From Monosporascus cannonballus (lineage: Eukaryota; Ascomycota; Sordariomycetes; Xylariales): a DNA stretch of 64,000 nt. The position numbers and the translations under genes are program-made. The first letter of the stretch is position 1. Each line of letters starts with the position of its first letter. Positions 43,900 to 54,899 of the stretch are shown here, piece by piece. The notes under the pieces were generated by a model. It was not told the origin of the DNA. It did no database searches and was given only the letters and a program-made list of their open reading frames with translations. The stretch spans positions 62,001 through 126,000 of the forward strand of contig QJNS01000080.1 of NCBI GenBank assembly GCA_004154925.1. Direction: 5' to 3'.

Positions 43900-46800
43900 C
43901 GTTATTCCTTTTTATAACGAAATAATAACATATAAAAAAAACCTAATAACCATATATAAATTATACGAAATTTATATTTTATTATAAATTTCTTAATATA
44001 ATTTATAAATATATTTCGATTAAATATATATTAAATATAATTATTATAATTATTTGATATATAATTAATATTGTTTACTTAGTTATAATATTTTATAAAT
44101 TTAAATATTTATTATATTTTAACATATAAAATTATATTATTTATAATATAATAATTATTAATTAGTTCTTTTTTTACTTAATACCCAAAATTTATATTAT
44201 AATATATATTTTCGTATATTTTATAATATTATAAAGGATAAATAAATTCTTTGTCGATATAATAAAGGTAATTTCCGTTATACTTCCCGATAATATACCC
44301 CGAACAAATTTAAAAAACCCTATTCGCCCGGTTAAAGAAGTTAAATTCGCTAATAATATCCCCGAAAAATAACCTATTCCCGAAAAATAACCTATTCCCG
44401 AAAAATAACCTATTCCCGAAAAATAACCTTAAGGATAGATAACAAAATCTCGGACCAAAAAATAATTAGAATAAGTACCAGAACAAAAATAATCTGCCCC
44501 CGAAAAATAACCTTAAAAACGTGTAACAAAATCTTTAACCAAAAAATAGCCGGAACCGGTACCAAAATAATCTGCGATAAGGCGAAACCGATAATATAAT
44601 CCCGATTAAAGTATTTTCGTATTAACAAAGTAATATTTAACTATTTTAAAATATAAGATATTCTTTACGAAAAGTATATATTGTACGTAACCGATTTTAC
44701 ATATTAGGTATATGTTATAAGGTTATATTAATATAGCGAAAAATTAAAAAAATAAATACTTTACGTTTTGGTATTAATACGAATTTATATTTATTAAGAA
44801 AATATTACGATTATTAAAAATCTATAAGTTCGATAATATTGCGAAAAATTTATATTGCGAATAGCACTTTTTATTATGAAAAGATACGGTATTAATATAA
44901 ATATTAAATGTTAATAATATAATTCGGGATATTTTCCGTAATAATAACCGGCAGAACAAAATTTACGTTATAGTAAATTATGCCGGCCCCAGAAGTTATT
45001 AAATTGCCAAATTAATTACGAACTTTCGATTAATTACGGCTTTCGTAATTTAGCAAAAAGATTATATAAACCGGGTATTATGTAAATAATATAAAAAAAG
45101 GTTTATAACTTTATAAACCGGGCCGCTTAGCTAAAAATATATATATTATATAATAATTTTATAAATATTATAATTTACGGAATTATATGGGTAATAAATA
45201 TATAAATTGCGTATAAAAACGCGGTAAAAAATATTTATACGTAATTCTTAAATATTTGGCATTATTATATAATCCGAATAAAAATTTTTAAGAAAACTTA
45301 AACGTAAATATTATATTTAGGACGAACAAAATTTTGGAACTCGAAAACGTAAAAGAAATTATTAATACATAAATTACAATAACGCGCGAAAAAAGGTAAA
45401 ACGAAAAAAAAATTCAAAAAGTACTTAAAAATGTTAATTAATAAATTAATTATAAATGGAGTATACGAATTAACCCGAAATTATATGTTATATTTAATTA
45501 TAGATAATATAATATTTTTATACGACTTTACGAAAAACAAAATATTTAAATAAAGTGTAATTAATTAAAATTACGTAAATTATAAACTTAATTACTTATA
45601 TTAATTTCGTTAATAATTATACCGCGTACCGTATTATAAAATATTATTTTTTTATTTGGGAATTTATTACCGGAAATAAATAAATTACGTTAATATAATA
45701 ATTAAGTAATTACGGTAATATATAAAACGATTCCGAAATTAACTAATTAAGATTACGTAAGTAATAAAGTTATATTAATATTAAAATTATAATATAAGTA
45801 TTATATTATTTATAAGAAAATACAAAATAACAAAAAGGTAAAAAACTATATTAACGGTTCGTTTTCGTCCGATAAGTCCTTATTTTGCTTATCCGACAAC
45901 GATAACGATAATAACGGACCGCCTTAATCAAAATTATAAATTAAATTATTAATAATTTGTATTATAAAATCATAATTTCTTTCCGTATACAAAATATTAT
46001 AATTATTCGAAGCCAAATTATCCCTAATAAATTTGGTATTAAAAGTTTTTCGAGTAATTAGGTTAAAATTATTTATAAATTAATTTTCATTTTTTGTCGT
46101 ATTTAGTTAATTAAGCTTATTTACGTTATTAATAATAAGTATGGTATTATTAAAATCGATAAACTTAATTTTTATAATTTTATAACCCGCAGCCAAAATA
46201 TCCTTAAAATCCTAGCCGTCCTTTTTAATCCGAAACGGATATTTCTTAATAAGCTAAAAATTCTGAAACAAAAAATAAACGCGTTCGAAAATTTCGTTAC
46301 GAAAGTTCCGAATAACGTAACGTTTATTTCGTAAAAAAGCATAACGGGCATAAAATTCGTATTATAGGAATATACGATACCTAATTAAAAACGAATTTCG
46401 GAAAAAAATAATATTAACGTTATATGTATTATTTTTCGACCGGCGGAATTCGTTAATAGGTTACAGATTATAATATTCGCCTTTTCGATTATATATTTTT
46501 TATATTTTTTCCTTAAATTTTGTCGAAACCAAATTTAATGTTAAAATTGAATTAATAAATATTTAATTTGATATTACAGAATATAATATCTAATTAAAAT
46601 AAAATATTTTTTTACCGTAATTAAATTAACCCGCCCTATAAAAAGGAATAATAATATTGGTATTAATTATTTAATATAATTAACGTCGTTATATTATATA
46701 ATATGCAAAAAACATAAATAAATTTAGATTTTTTAAAAAAAACGAAAATAATTTCGAAATTTTTTATCGATAAAAATAATATCGATTAACGGTTAGTTAT

Positions 46801-49067
46801 TATTTTTAATAAAGTTAAAAAAGTTATCGCTTTATGGAATATCGGCCGTATTAAAAATATTTCCGGTCCCGTAATTATCCGATAGCAAAGTTTTATTCGA
46901 TACGTTTTGATCAAAATTACGCCGTTTAAAAAATAATATAAATAAGCTATATTCCCGAATTAAAAGATAAAATATTTACGAGTTATCCGTTAAATTATTT
47001 ATATTATTAGGTAACGTATTATTAATAAATAATAACAAAAAATTTTCGTTAAAGAAAATTTTATTTATTAACGTATCTTAATTAGAACCTTGTAATACCT
47101 CCTTTATTTATCCGGTACGACCAAAATATTTAGAAATTACGTTATGCGTAATAAATTCAAATTCGGCAACGGTTAACCGGGAGTATATATATTTTATAAA
47201 TTCGATAATTTTGGTTTTTGAAAAAAGATTTTCGATTAAGTTATTCCGGGAAATTCCATATACGTTAAATGCTTTTATTATAAATAATTTTTTTCGAATA
47301 TGTAATTTCTGCAAAAATAACGCAAATATGTAAATATTATATATATAAAGGATAAAAAGTTTAAAAAGGTAAAATTTCGACAATTTTTAATATAATTACG
47401 TTATTTTATTTAAAAATTAACGATTTATTTTTAAAATTATTTGTATTTTATGAGTCCCGATTATATTATTGGGTTAATAAGTTCGTAGAATTGTAAATAG
47501 AAAATTTATTTATATATAAAATAAAGTAGAAATAAAAAGGAATTACCGTTTCTTATTATATAAATTAACTGTTTCGGCTTAATTAGCTTATATTTTCCAA
47601 ATATAATTAATTATTTTCTGATTTTTATAAATAAAATAAAAACGTTCCGAAAACCGATAAAATTATTTTTTTTTAAATTTATATATTTTTTAAAAAAACT
47701 TTTGATAAATGTTATAAGTATTGTTAATAGTGCCTTTACTTTCGTTAATTATATTTAACGAAATCGAACGGCATTTATTATATGGAATATATTTTAATTT
47801 GAGAAAACCGGAGAACTTTTATTTATTATATTTATAAAACGTATTAATAAAAATAAAAAATAAAATCCGGATAATATTAATTACGAATTAATAAAAAAAT
47901 ATTAAATGGTATTAGATATTATTATAACGTTTTATAAAATTATTTTATTTTGTAATATTTATTAGGCCGGAATATAAATTATTTTAACCTTTTTTTTAAA
48001 AATACGATTGTAATAATAAGTAAAGGCAGTAATAATATTCCGTATAAAGGTACCGTATCGAAACGTTATATTACGAATATAGTTTTAAATATTAAAATTA
48101 TCGTATTAAAATATAATATCGCCTTATTGTATCTAGTTACAAAACGTAATTTATCCTAATTAAAATTATATAATTATAAAGGAATTAATACGGTTATCTT
48201 AATTTTTTCCGTTAACCGAATTATATTTTTATTTTATATATAATAATTTTTATAAATACTTAACTTTTTTAATATATTAATATTGTTCTGTAATAAATTT
48301 AAGGATAATAAAAACCTGCTTAATAAATAGGTTAAATAATTGTTATTAATTTTGGAAATTATTTTAACCATAATAATTAAAATTATAAAAAAAGAATATA
48401 TAAAAATATCCGGATTGTTATTATTATAGGACCGTTTCGTTTTTCGTTTTATATTATATAATTATTATTTTTTTCTAAGGTATATAATTACTTGGTTTAA
48501 AAGTTTAAATTAATTAAGGATAAGTGTTTTTATAAAGTATTAATTTTCGTTTAAAGTAATATAAATTATTTTAATTTCGAATAATATTTTTTCCGGCGGG
48601 TAACGGAATTTAGGCCTTTTTATAAAAGCTATAAGTTTTCCGTATAATATGTTATAGTATTTGCGTATAACGGGGTCTTAATTAACCGGAATCAAAAATT
48701 TCTGCCAACTTTTGTATGCTAATAGCCTTTTGCGTATTTGTTTTTCCTTTAAGACGTTAATTAATCGGTTGATCTAAGCGGTCGAATTGGTGGTTCGGCC
48801 TAAATCGTCGCAAAAAACCTAATTACGAATAAAATTTTTAAATGTTATATCAGTTTTTTTATGTTAATGTTAGAAATTTAAGGTACGCGTACGTATGTTC
48901 TGTTCTAAGGGCGTGGCCCGGTAGAACTGGGAGAATTCGGATTTATCGTGTTCTGAAAGAGGGGATAATAACGTGACGGGTTCGAGCTGCAGCTGTTGTA
49001 CGCGTTAGGGTTTAAAAGTGACAAATGGGTTCTGATTAAAACTATCGTAATATTGATGATAAGCCAT
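43900..49067 (-). pseudogene. Very long unidentified coding frame, RIP-mutated (>5 kb)
   Basis: An ATG at 49,067 opens MAYHQYYDSFNQNPFVTFKP in little-mutated DNA. After an in-frame TAA the same frame continues as SPLSEHDKSEFSQFYRATPL, TTNSTA*INRLINVLKEK and KRLLAYKSWQKFLIPVN, then PVIRKYYNILYGKLIAFIKR. Stops sit almost only where Gln codons would be. Protein-like minus-strand frames recur to the left: 47,383-47,108 (LTVAEFEFITHNVISKYFGR), about 46,390-45,900 (YARYAFLRNKRYVIRNFRNE), and 44,650-43,950, which covers an 18-bp repeat reading RLFFGN. If continuous, the product exceeded 1,600 residues. I recognise no domain. It converges on the helicase relic. The left end is approximate, and frame changes between the pieces are not excluded. 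Confidence 0.4.
44361..44430. repeat. 18-bp tandem repeat
   Basis: Units of CCCGAAAAATAACCTATT lie at 44,361, 44,379 and 44,397, with a 16-bp fourth copy at 44,415. Being a multiple of three, it reads as six-residue repeats on either strand (for example RLFFGN on the minus strand). More degenerate relatives follow to about 44,570. Confidence 0.9.
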
Positions 49068-49081
49068 GGTTAAGGTAATCG

Positions 49082-49100
49082 TATATATATATATATATAG
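49082..49100. repeat. (TA)n tract just upstream of the long minus-strand frame
   Basis: About nine TA units lie 15 bp before the ATG at 49,067 when read on the minus strand. It could serve as or overlap a promoter element. Confidence 0.7.
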
Positions 49101-49192
49101 TTATAAAAACGTATTGTTGTTAAATTATTACGGATTTTTGTTTTTTTAAAGAAATAAATGTATTAAACGAAGCCGTTTTTATGCAATTATAA

Positions 49193-49310
49193 CTTAGGCC
49201 TCGTTGGCTCGTTACGGGGATTTGGGATTTGATTGGTTAATATTTAGCGTTATAGAGCGGTACTTGAGTGACTTTGAAGAAATTAAGAAAACGAGCCAGA
49301 GAGGCCTGAG
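49193..49310. repeat. Small foldback element (MITE-like)
   Basis: CTTAGGCCTCGTTGGCTCGT (from 49,193) is matched in inverted form by AACGAGCCAGAGAGGCCTGAG (to 49,310), with about 18 of 21 positions pairing. The whole is ~118 bp and little mutated. It lies between the long minus-strand frame and the break point of element D at about 49,336. The TIR resembles those of short DNA transposons, but a clean target-site duplication is not visible. Confidence 0.55.
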
Positions 49311-49335
49311 CTAGCTGAGGTAAATTTTAGGAAAA

Positions 49336-52095
49336 GAATATATGCGTTAATATCGTTTTAGAGTTTTGTAGATCTCTAGGTGTTTATATAGCTGATGTTT
49401 ATATATATTTCATATCAAATTATTTTGATATTTTGCTGGAATTTATATTTGTCCGTTTTTTAGTCCTTTAGAAGACCGTCGTTATACTGCTAGATTTTTT
49501 TTATGTATATTAAAAAGTATTGCTCCAATTGTCGTAATCTAGTATAGGCGTAGATATCTTTTTATAGTAGTATCAAAAATTATATAGCTAATTTTAACTA
49601 ATTTCTTTTCGAAATCTGGTCGCCTGCTTAAAGCATCGATTTTGTGGTTTTTCAAACACTTTTTATAGATAATTACGAAATTAAAATTTGTCAATTTTTC
49701 TACGTATCTTAATTATTGTTTTATAAGTTTTTTAGTCGTAGTAAAACGGGTAAAACTTTAATAATCCGTATAAATCTTAATCTAGTATAAATTTCTCTTT
49801 AAGAAATGTCTAAATTCTCGAAAAGCCGTAATAATAACCATAAACTCTTTATCTGGAATATCGTAATTAAGTTTAGCTTTTTTTATCTTATATAAAAAGA
49901 ATATAATAGGATATAATTTACTTTAATTATTTTATTCTCCGATTATTATATTTAACGTATAATTCGAAATATCGGTTTTTAGTTTAACGACGCGTGCTAA
50001 ATCGTACATAATTAATATTCGCTCGCTAGTAATAACATTCTTAATTTTCTAAAACGTTTTTTCCGTTTCGAGCGTCTATGTAAATTTTTTGTCTTTATAA
50101 GATTAATCAGAAGTATGGCTATTCTATTAAAATTTCGGATGAATTTTTTGTAGTAATTGACGAATCCAAGAAATGCCTGTACCTTTTTAACCGTGATTAG
50201 CGTTTGCCATTTTATAACTGTAGCGATTGTCTTTGGATTTATTTTAATGTATTCTAGAGTAATAATATATTCTAAATATTCTATCTTCTATATATAAAAA
50301 TAATTTTTTTTTACGTTATTAAGTAATCTTGCATCTTGTAACGTTTAAAGAACTTTATAAATATATTTTGTATATACTTTTTCTGTTTTTGGGAAAATGA
50401 AAATGTCGTCGAGATATAAAACGACGAAAATATCGAGGTATTTTCGTAGCCCATAATTAATTATCGATTGAAAAATTGTTAATATATTCGTAAGTTCTAT
50501 TAGTGTAACCGAGTATTTAAACAGTCCGTATTTCGTTTTAAAAGTTATTTTTTATTCGTATTCTTTTTTAATTTTAATAAGGTTATATTCATTTTTAAGA
50601 TCGAATATTATAAATTGTTTAGTTCAGTAAAATCAGTTTTTTATTTCTATAATCAGAGGTAATAGTATTCGATATTTAATAATAATATCGTTTAGTTATT
50701 AATAATCAACTATAAATCGCAATTTCTTATTTTTTCTTAGATATAGAAAATATAAGATATCCTTCTAGTAATTTCGAAAGTCGAATTTATCTCTTTATAA
50801 CCGATCTTCTAGGTATTTTTTAAAAGTGCGTAATTTATTTTCGCTAAAGTTGTAAATAAGGTAAAACTTTGTCGAAAATCGTTTCTTAAAAATTATTTTA
50901 TAATTCTATTTGCTGTATTTTAATAATTTCGTATTAAATTCTCTTCTAAAAAGTTACTTATATTAGTAATATCATAATTATATATTAATTAATTGTTTTT
51001 TATATTTTACGACTGTTATTTTAAATAGTTATTTAGTTACTTTAGTTTCGTTTTGATGGTAATAATAACACGTTGAATCTTTTTTGATACCTACTTTTTT
51101 CTTATATTTTATTCTTTTAAGTGGTAAGGTTTTTGTCGCATCTTTATTTCTATATTCGTCGCCATGTTCGATCGAACATTAAAATATTTATTTTTTTCTT
51201 TTTTTGTCCGTTAATAGGATATAAGATAAATCTTACCTAACTAGTTTTTCTATTAATTAAGATTTCGTACTGGCGTATTCATAGTAATCCTATGATCATA
51301 TTATAGTTTTTAAATAAAATGATATCGAAATTAAGTATTTAGTATTATCCTTAGATAAATATCTCGAAATGATTAATTTCGCATATAATTTTCTCGTTAT
51401 CGTTAGCGAATTTCTAATTTTCGACATTTGTAGCCGAATAATGTTTTAACTTATATTTCCATAGCAGTTTAAGCCTATTAACCATATCTAGTATAATGTA
51501 ATTTCTGCCTAAAAGTCTATAATCTATTATTACAATATATTAGTACGTTCTAATTCGTATATCTAAAGTGATAGAGTTATGAACAGCCCTTATCGTCGCG
51601 TTTAAAGTCCTTTTTAGGAGTTTTCTCTAATTCTTTTAGGTTTTGTTATTTTACGGCCTTTTTATAGATAATCCTTTTTTTAATGTTTGTTCGAGTTTGT
51701 CGAACTTAGTTTATATTTTTATATATATCGCGTCGAGTTACTATATTTATCATTATTATCGGCGTAACGTTGTTTCGAGTTATATTAATTGTTTTTAATT
51801 TTGCTGTAATTTCTTTCCTTATTAGATAAATTGTTCTCTTATAGTTCCGATTGTATTCTATTATACGTCGTGCTGATTATCGTTTTAAAGTTCGCTTATA
51901 AATTAATCTATTTTTTTGATAACCTTTTTTTCGTTAAAGTTTGTAATAAATATTAGCTGGAAATGGAAATCTGTAATAATATTTTGGTAGTATTTTTCTA
52001 TTATATACTAGATTAATTCTTTTTTCGTTTATTGGTTACATTATTCGTAATAATAAAAAGAGTTTTCTTACGAGCATTATTTCTTTTCGAGCCAG
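49336..52095 (-). mobile_element. Ty3/gypsy element D, protease-RT-RNase H fragment
   Basis: On the minus strand this aligns with element C from about 55,490 to 58,290. It includes the protease region (~51,550), RT (~51,000-50,150) and the RNase H end (RRPDFEKK near 49,610). The RT active site is intact: VVLYLDDIFIFPK at about 50,430-50,390. Other readable blocks include [15 protein letters not shown] (~50,150). It is less mutated than C or B1 but has no long open frame. The left end stops at 49,336, where the missing integrase half would begin; that half lies 19 kb away at 28,500-30,388. The right end stops at about 52,095 beside TGCCTCAGCTAGCTGG. Confidence 0.8.
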
Positions 52096-53158
52096 CTTTC
52101 TGCCTCAGCTAGCTGGTGAAAATAAAATAAATATTAAATAAATAATCTCGTGATAATAATTTAGGTATATACCTTTTTTAAATTTTATTTTAAGATATAT
52201 ATACATTTTAATTTTCTGTATTTTACGTAATGCATTTTTATTTTTAACTTATTAATTGTTTGTTTTCAAAGCATTAATTATATATAATTACGTTTAATAA
52301 TATAATTTATACCTTAATTAAAGCATTATTCGAATATAATATTATAAAATATTATCGTTTTTTATTAAATGTTTCTAATTAAATTATGACCGATAAGAGA
52401 AATTATAGGTTACGTTTTCTCGAAAAAAAATATTGAAATAAAAAATTAATTACGAAAATTAAAAATCGCTTATACGATGAAAATGAAAACAAAGGCGAAA
52501 ATAATATCGAATTTAAATTTAAAACGTAATTTAATATTAAAAACTGAAACGAATTTCGAAGTAATTACCTATTTAATAAAATTGATAGCAAAGAAAAAAG
52601 ACCGAGGAATTAAAAAACGAATTTCATTACAAAAACGAAAAGAAAATAAATAGATTAATAACGAATTATATAATAAATATATTTTAAAAAAGGTTAATTC
52701 TTGAATTTAATTAACGTTTCATTTATAATCCTAAAATAACGTATAAAAATATTCGATTTACTTTTATAATTTAAGGTTGTAATATGTTATATTTATAAAC
52801 TAGAAAATGCTGAAATATTTAAAACGTAATTTATGTAGTAACTATAATTTTAAGAAAACGTTATTTTCGATAACTATATACACTAAATATTCTTTTTAAA
52901 AGATTTTCGTTTTGAATTAAAATTTTAATATTAATAAATCGAATTTTGTAAATTAATCATAAAAATAATTTAATTAATAATAATATAGAAAATTAAATAT
53001 AAAATTAAATATACCTAAAATTAAATAAAAATAATTATAGCGTTACTTTATTAAACAATTATATAAATGGTAAATTATGCGAAAAAAATAACTTAATATA
53101 AAAATATTAAGCTGTTATAAGTTTTATTATAAATAAGATTTCTTAATACGTATTATTT
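52096..53158. other. AT-rich RIP-mutated DNA of unknown origin
   Basis: About 1 kb between element D and the B2 LTR. A plus-strand frame from 52,387 (MTDKRNYRLRFLEKKY) reads weakly protein-like for about 50 codons, possibly a gag-like fragment. No firm assignment. Confidence 0.35.
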
Positions 53159-53722
53159 TGTAAGATAATAGACAGCTATAAGCTGGATGAAGTAATTTCC
53201 GACCAGTCGTAAAGCAGATTTTAAAAAATAAGTGTATTAAGTTATTTCTATCTGGCATTTCTTATTTGCTGCTAGATGGTAGATTTATATTAGTAAGTAA
53301 GTCGGTGGCTGATCGGTAATTGGTCGGTTACTAGCCTTATCTTTATAAGGGTTATATTTTTATAATTATTTCCCCTTTTTAACTTATTAATTCTTAATAG
53401 TATTATTATTAATTTAATATAACGTATTTCGCAAATCTGATTACGTATATTTATTAATAATATACCGTTATATTATGTTATAGGTAATTACCGTAATGAT
53501 TAATACGTACCATATTACGTAATTAATTATGTTTCCCCTAGTTTCTTATTATAATCCGTTTTTAACCTTATTTTATTTATCTTTTTTTCTTTTTTTTGCG
53601 CCTATATTTCCATTCCTTTTACGTATACGTTCCGTTCGGTTTCCCGTTTTTCTTTATTTTTATTTCGCCTTTTTTAACTGTTCTGCATATTATTTCCGTT
53701 CGCCATATTTTTTTTTCGTAAG
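53159..53722 (-). mobile_element. Gypsy element B2, first part (LTR and adjoining interior)
   Basis: The LTR at 53,159-53,364 (206 bp) is followed by interior sequence that aligns with B1 from 31,054 to about 31,400, for example the shared CGTTCGGTTT and TCCGTTCGCCATATTTTT. It ends at 53,722, where element C is inserted, and resumes at 60,455. Confidence 0.88.
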
Positions 53723-54093
53723 TGTTACAACCTAAGTCAGCTGGGCCTGCGAAAACGGTCCAGCCAAGATCACAAAGTTACGCTAGTTCAAGATCACGTA
53801 ATCGGTGCTCAGCGGGTTTTAACTGAGCACGATTAAGCAGCATTAAGCAATTGCTTAATAGGGTCTTATTGAACAGAAATAAATAATAACAAAGAAATTA
53901 AAATATATATACTTATTAATTTTATAATTTAAATAATTTTAATTTATAATAATATTTCGTTACCTAAAGCACCTTTAACATTACGAAATATAATACGTTA
54001 TTATATTTATTATTTAGATTTTTATAATATTCCTATTAATATAAACCCGTCGACTTAAGATTTAATAATTAGTTAAACAGTTTAGCCGCTATA
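53723..54093 (+). repeat. 5' LTR of element C
   Basis: This 371-bp LTR starts TGTTACAACCTAAG and ends GCCGCTATA. Its downstream two thirds are heavily RIP-mutated compared with the 3' copy. Related LTR sequence occurs at 24,801-24,919 and at 28,500-28,874. Confidence 0.92.
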
Positions 54094-54899
54094 TATTACA
54101 AATTTTTATTCAATAATACCGTTAGATTTTAAGTAATCTTTAATATTGTTAAAATATTGACCAGCATTTAGGAAATCTTTATTTAACAGTTTTAGGTTTA
54201 AATTCGGAAATTAGAAAGAAAAATCCGATAATTTAGGGCTACGCCACCTGCTTAACTTTTTCTTACTCGTATAAAGCCAAAAAAGCTAAAACCTTATAAT
54301 GGAAAAGGTAACTCTTAAACCTTTTTAATTTAGGTACGAGTTTATCTTTGTTTTTTAAACCTTCATAACCTAGCAGATATAGTCCTAGCAATAAGAATAT
54401 GCTTAATAAAAGATATGACTAATTAATTTAAGCCTATTATAAGAAATTTCTTAAAAATAAAAAAAGTAAATAAGAAAAACTTTATTAATAAAATCTTTTT
54501 AACTTATACTAATTTCGAAAACAAAATACGCGATAATTTCGGTAATCCGGATAAAAAATAATTAACGGCTTAATAATTCTTATAATTCCGATAAAAAAAA
54601 CTTGCGTTTAAGTACGCCGTAACATTCAAAAATGTTGCAGTTAAGGTAGAATGGGAAAACGACGAAATCGATATCCTTATCGATATATTTTATAAAAGGT
54701 TAAAAGATAATATAAAAAATGAAATTATTCGGATTAAATAATTAGTTACTTTAAACCGGTATATCGCAAAGGTAATTAAGATTAACAATCGACAGTTTGA
54801 AAAATAATAAAAGAAAAAAAAATAATATGCTTTATATTTAAGATATAAGTCCAATTAAGGAAAAAAAAGAAACGTATTTTTTACTTTTTATAGAACGGC

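Noticed and set aside
44900..46390. Plus-strand reading of the giant-frame region
   Set aside because: It can also be read through Gln-type stops, but the minus strand links naturally to the intact ATG at 49,067 and is protein-like over a longer span; kept only as an alternative.
38270..49335. Starship cargo or captain (DUF3435/DUF3723) gene
   Set aside because: No tyrosine-recombinase or DUF3723 motif could be read in the long minus-strand frame.
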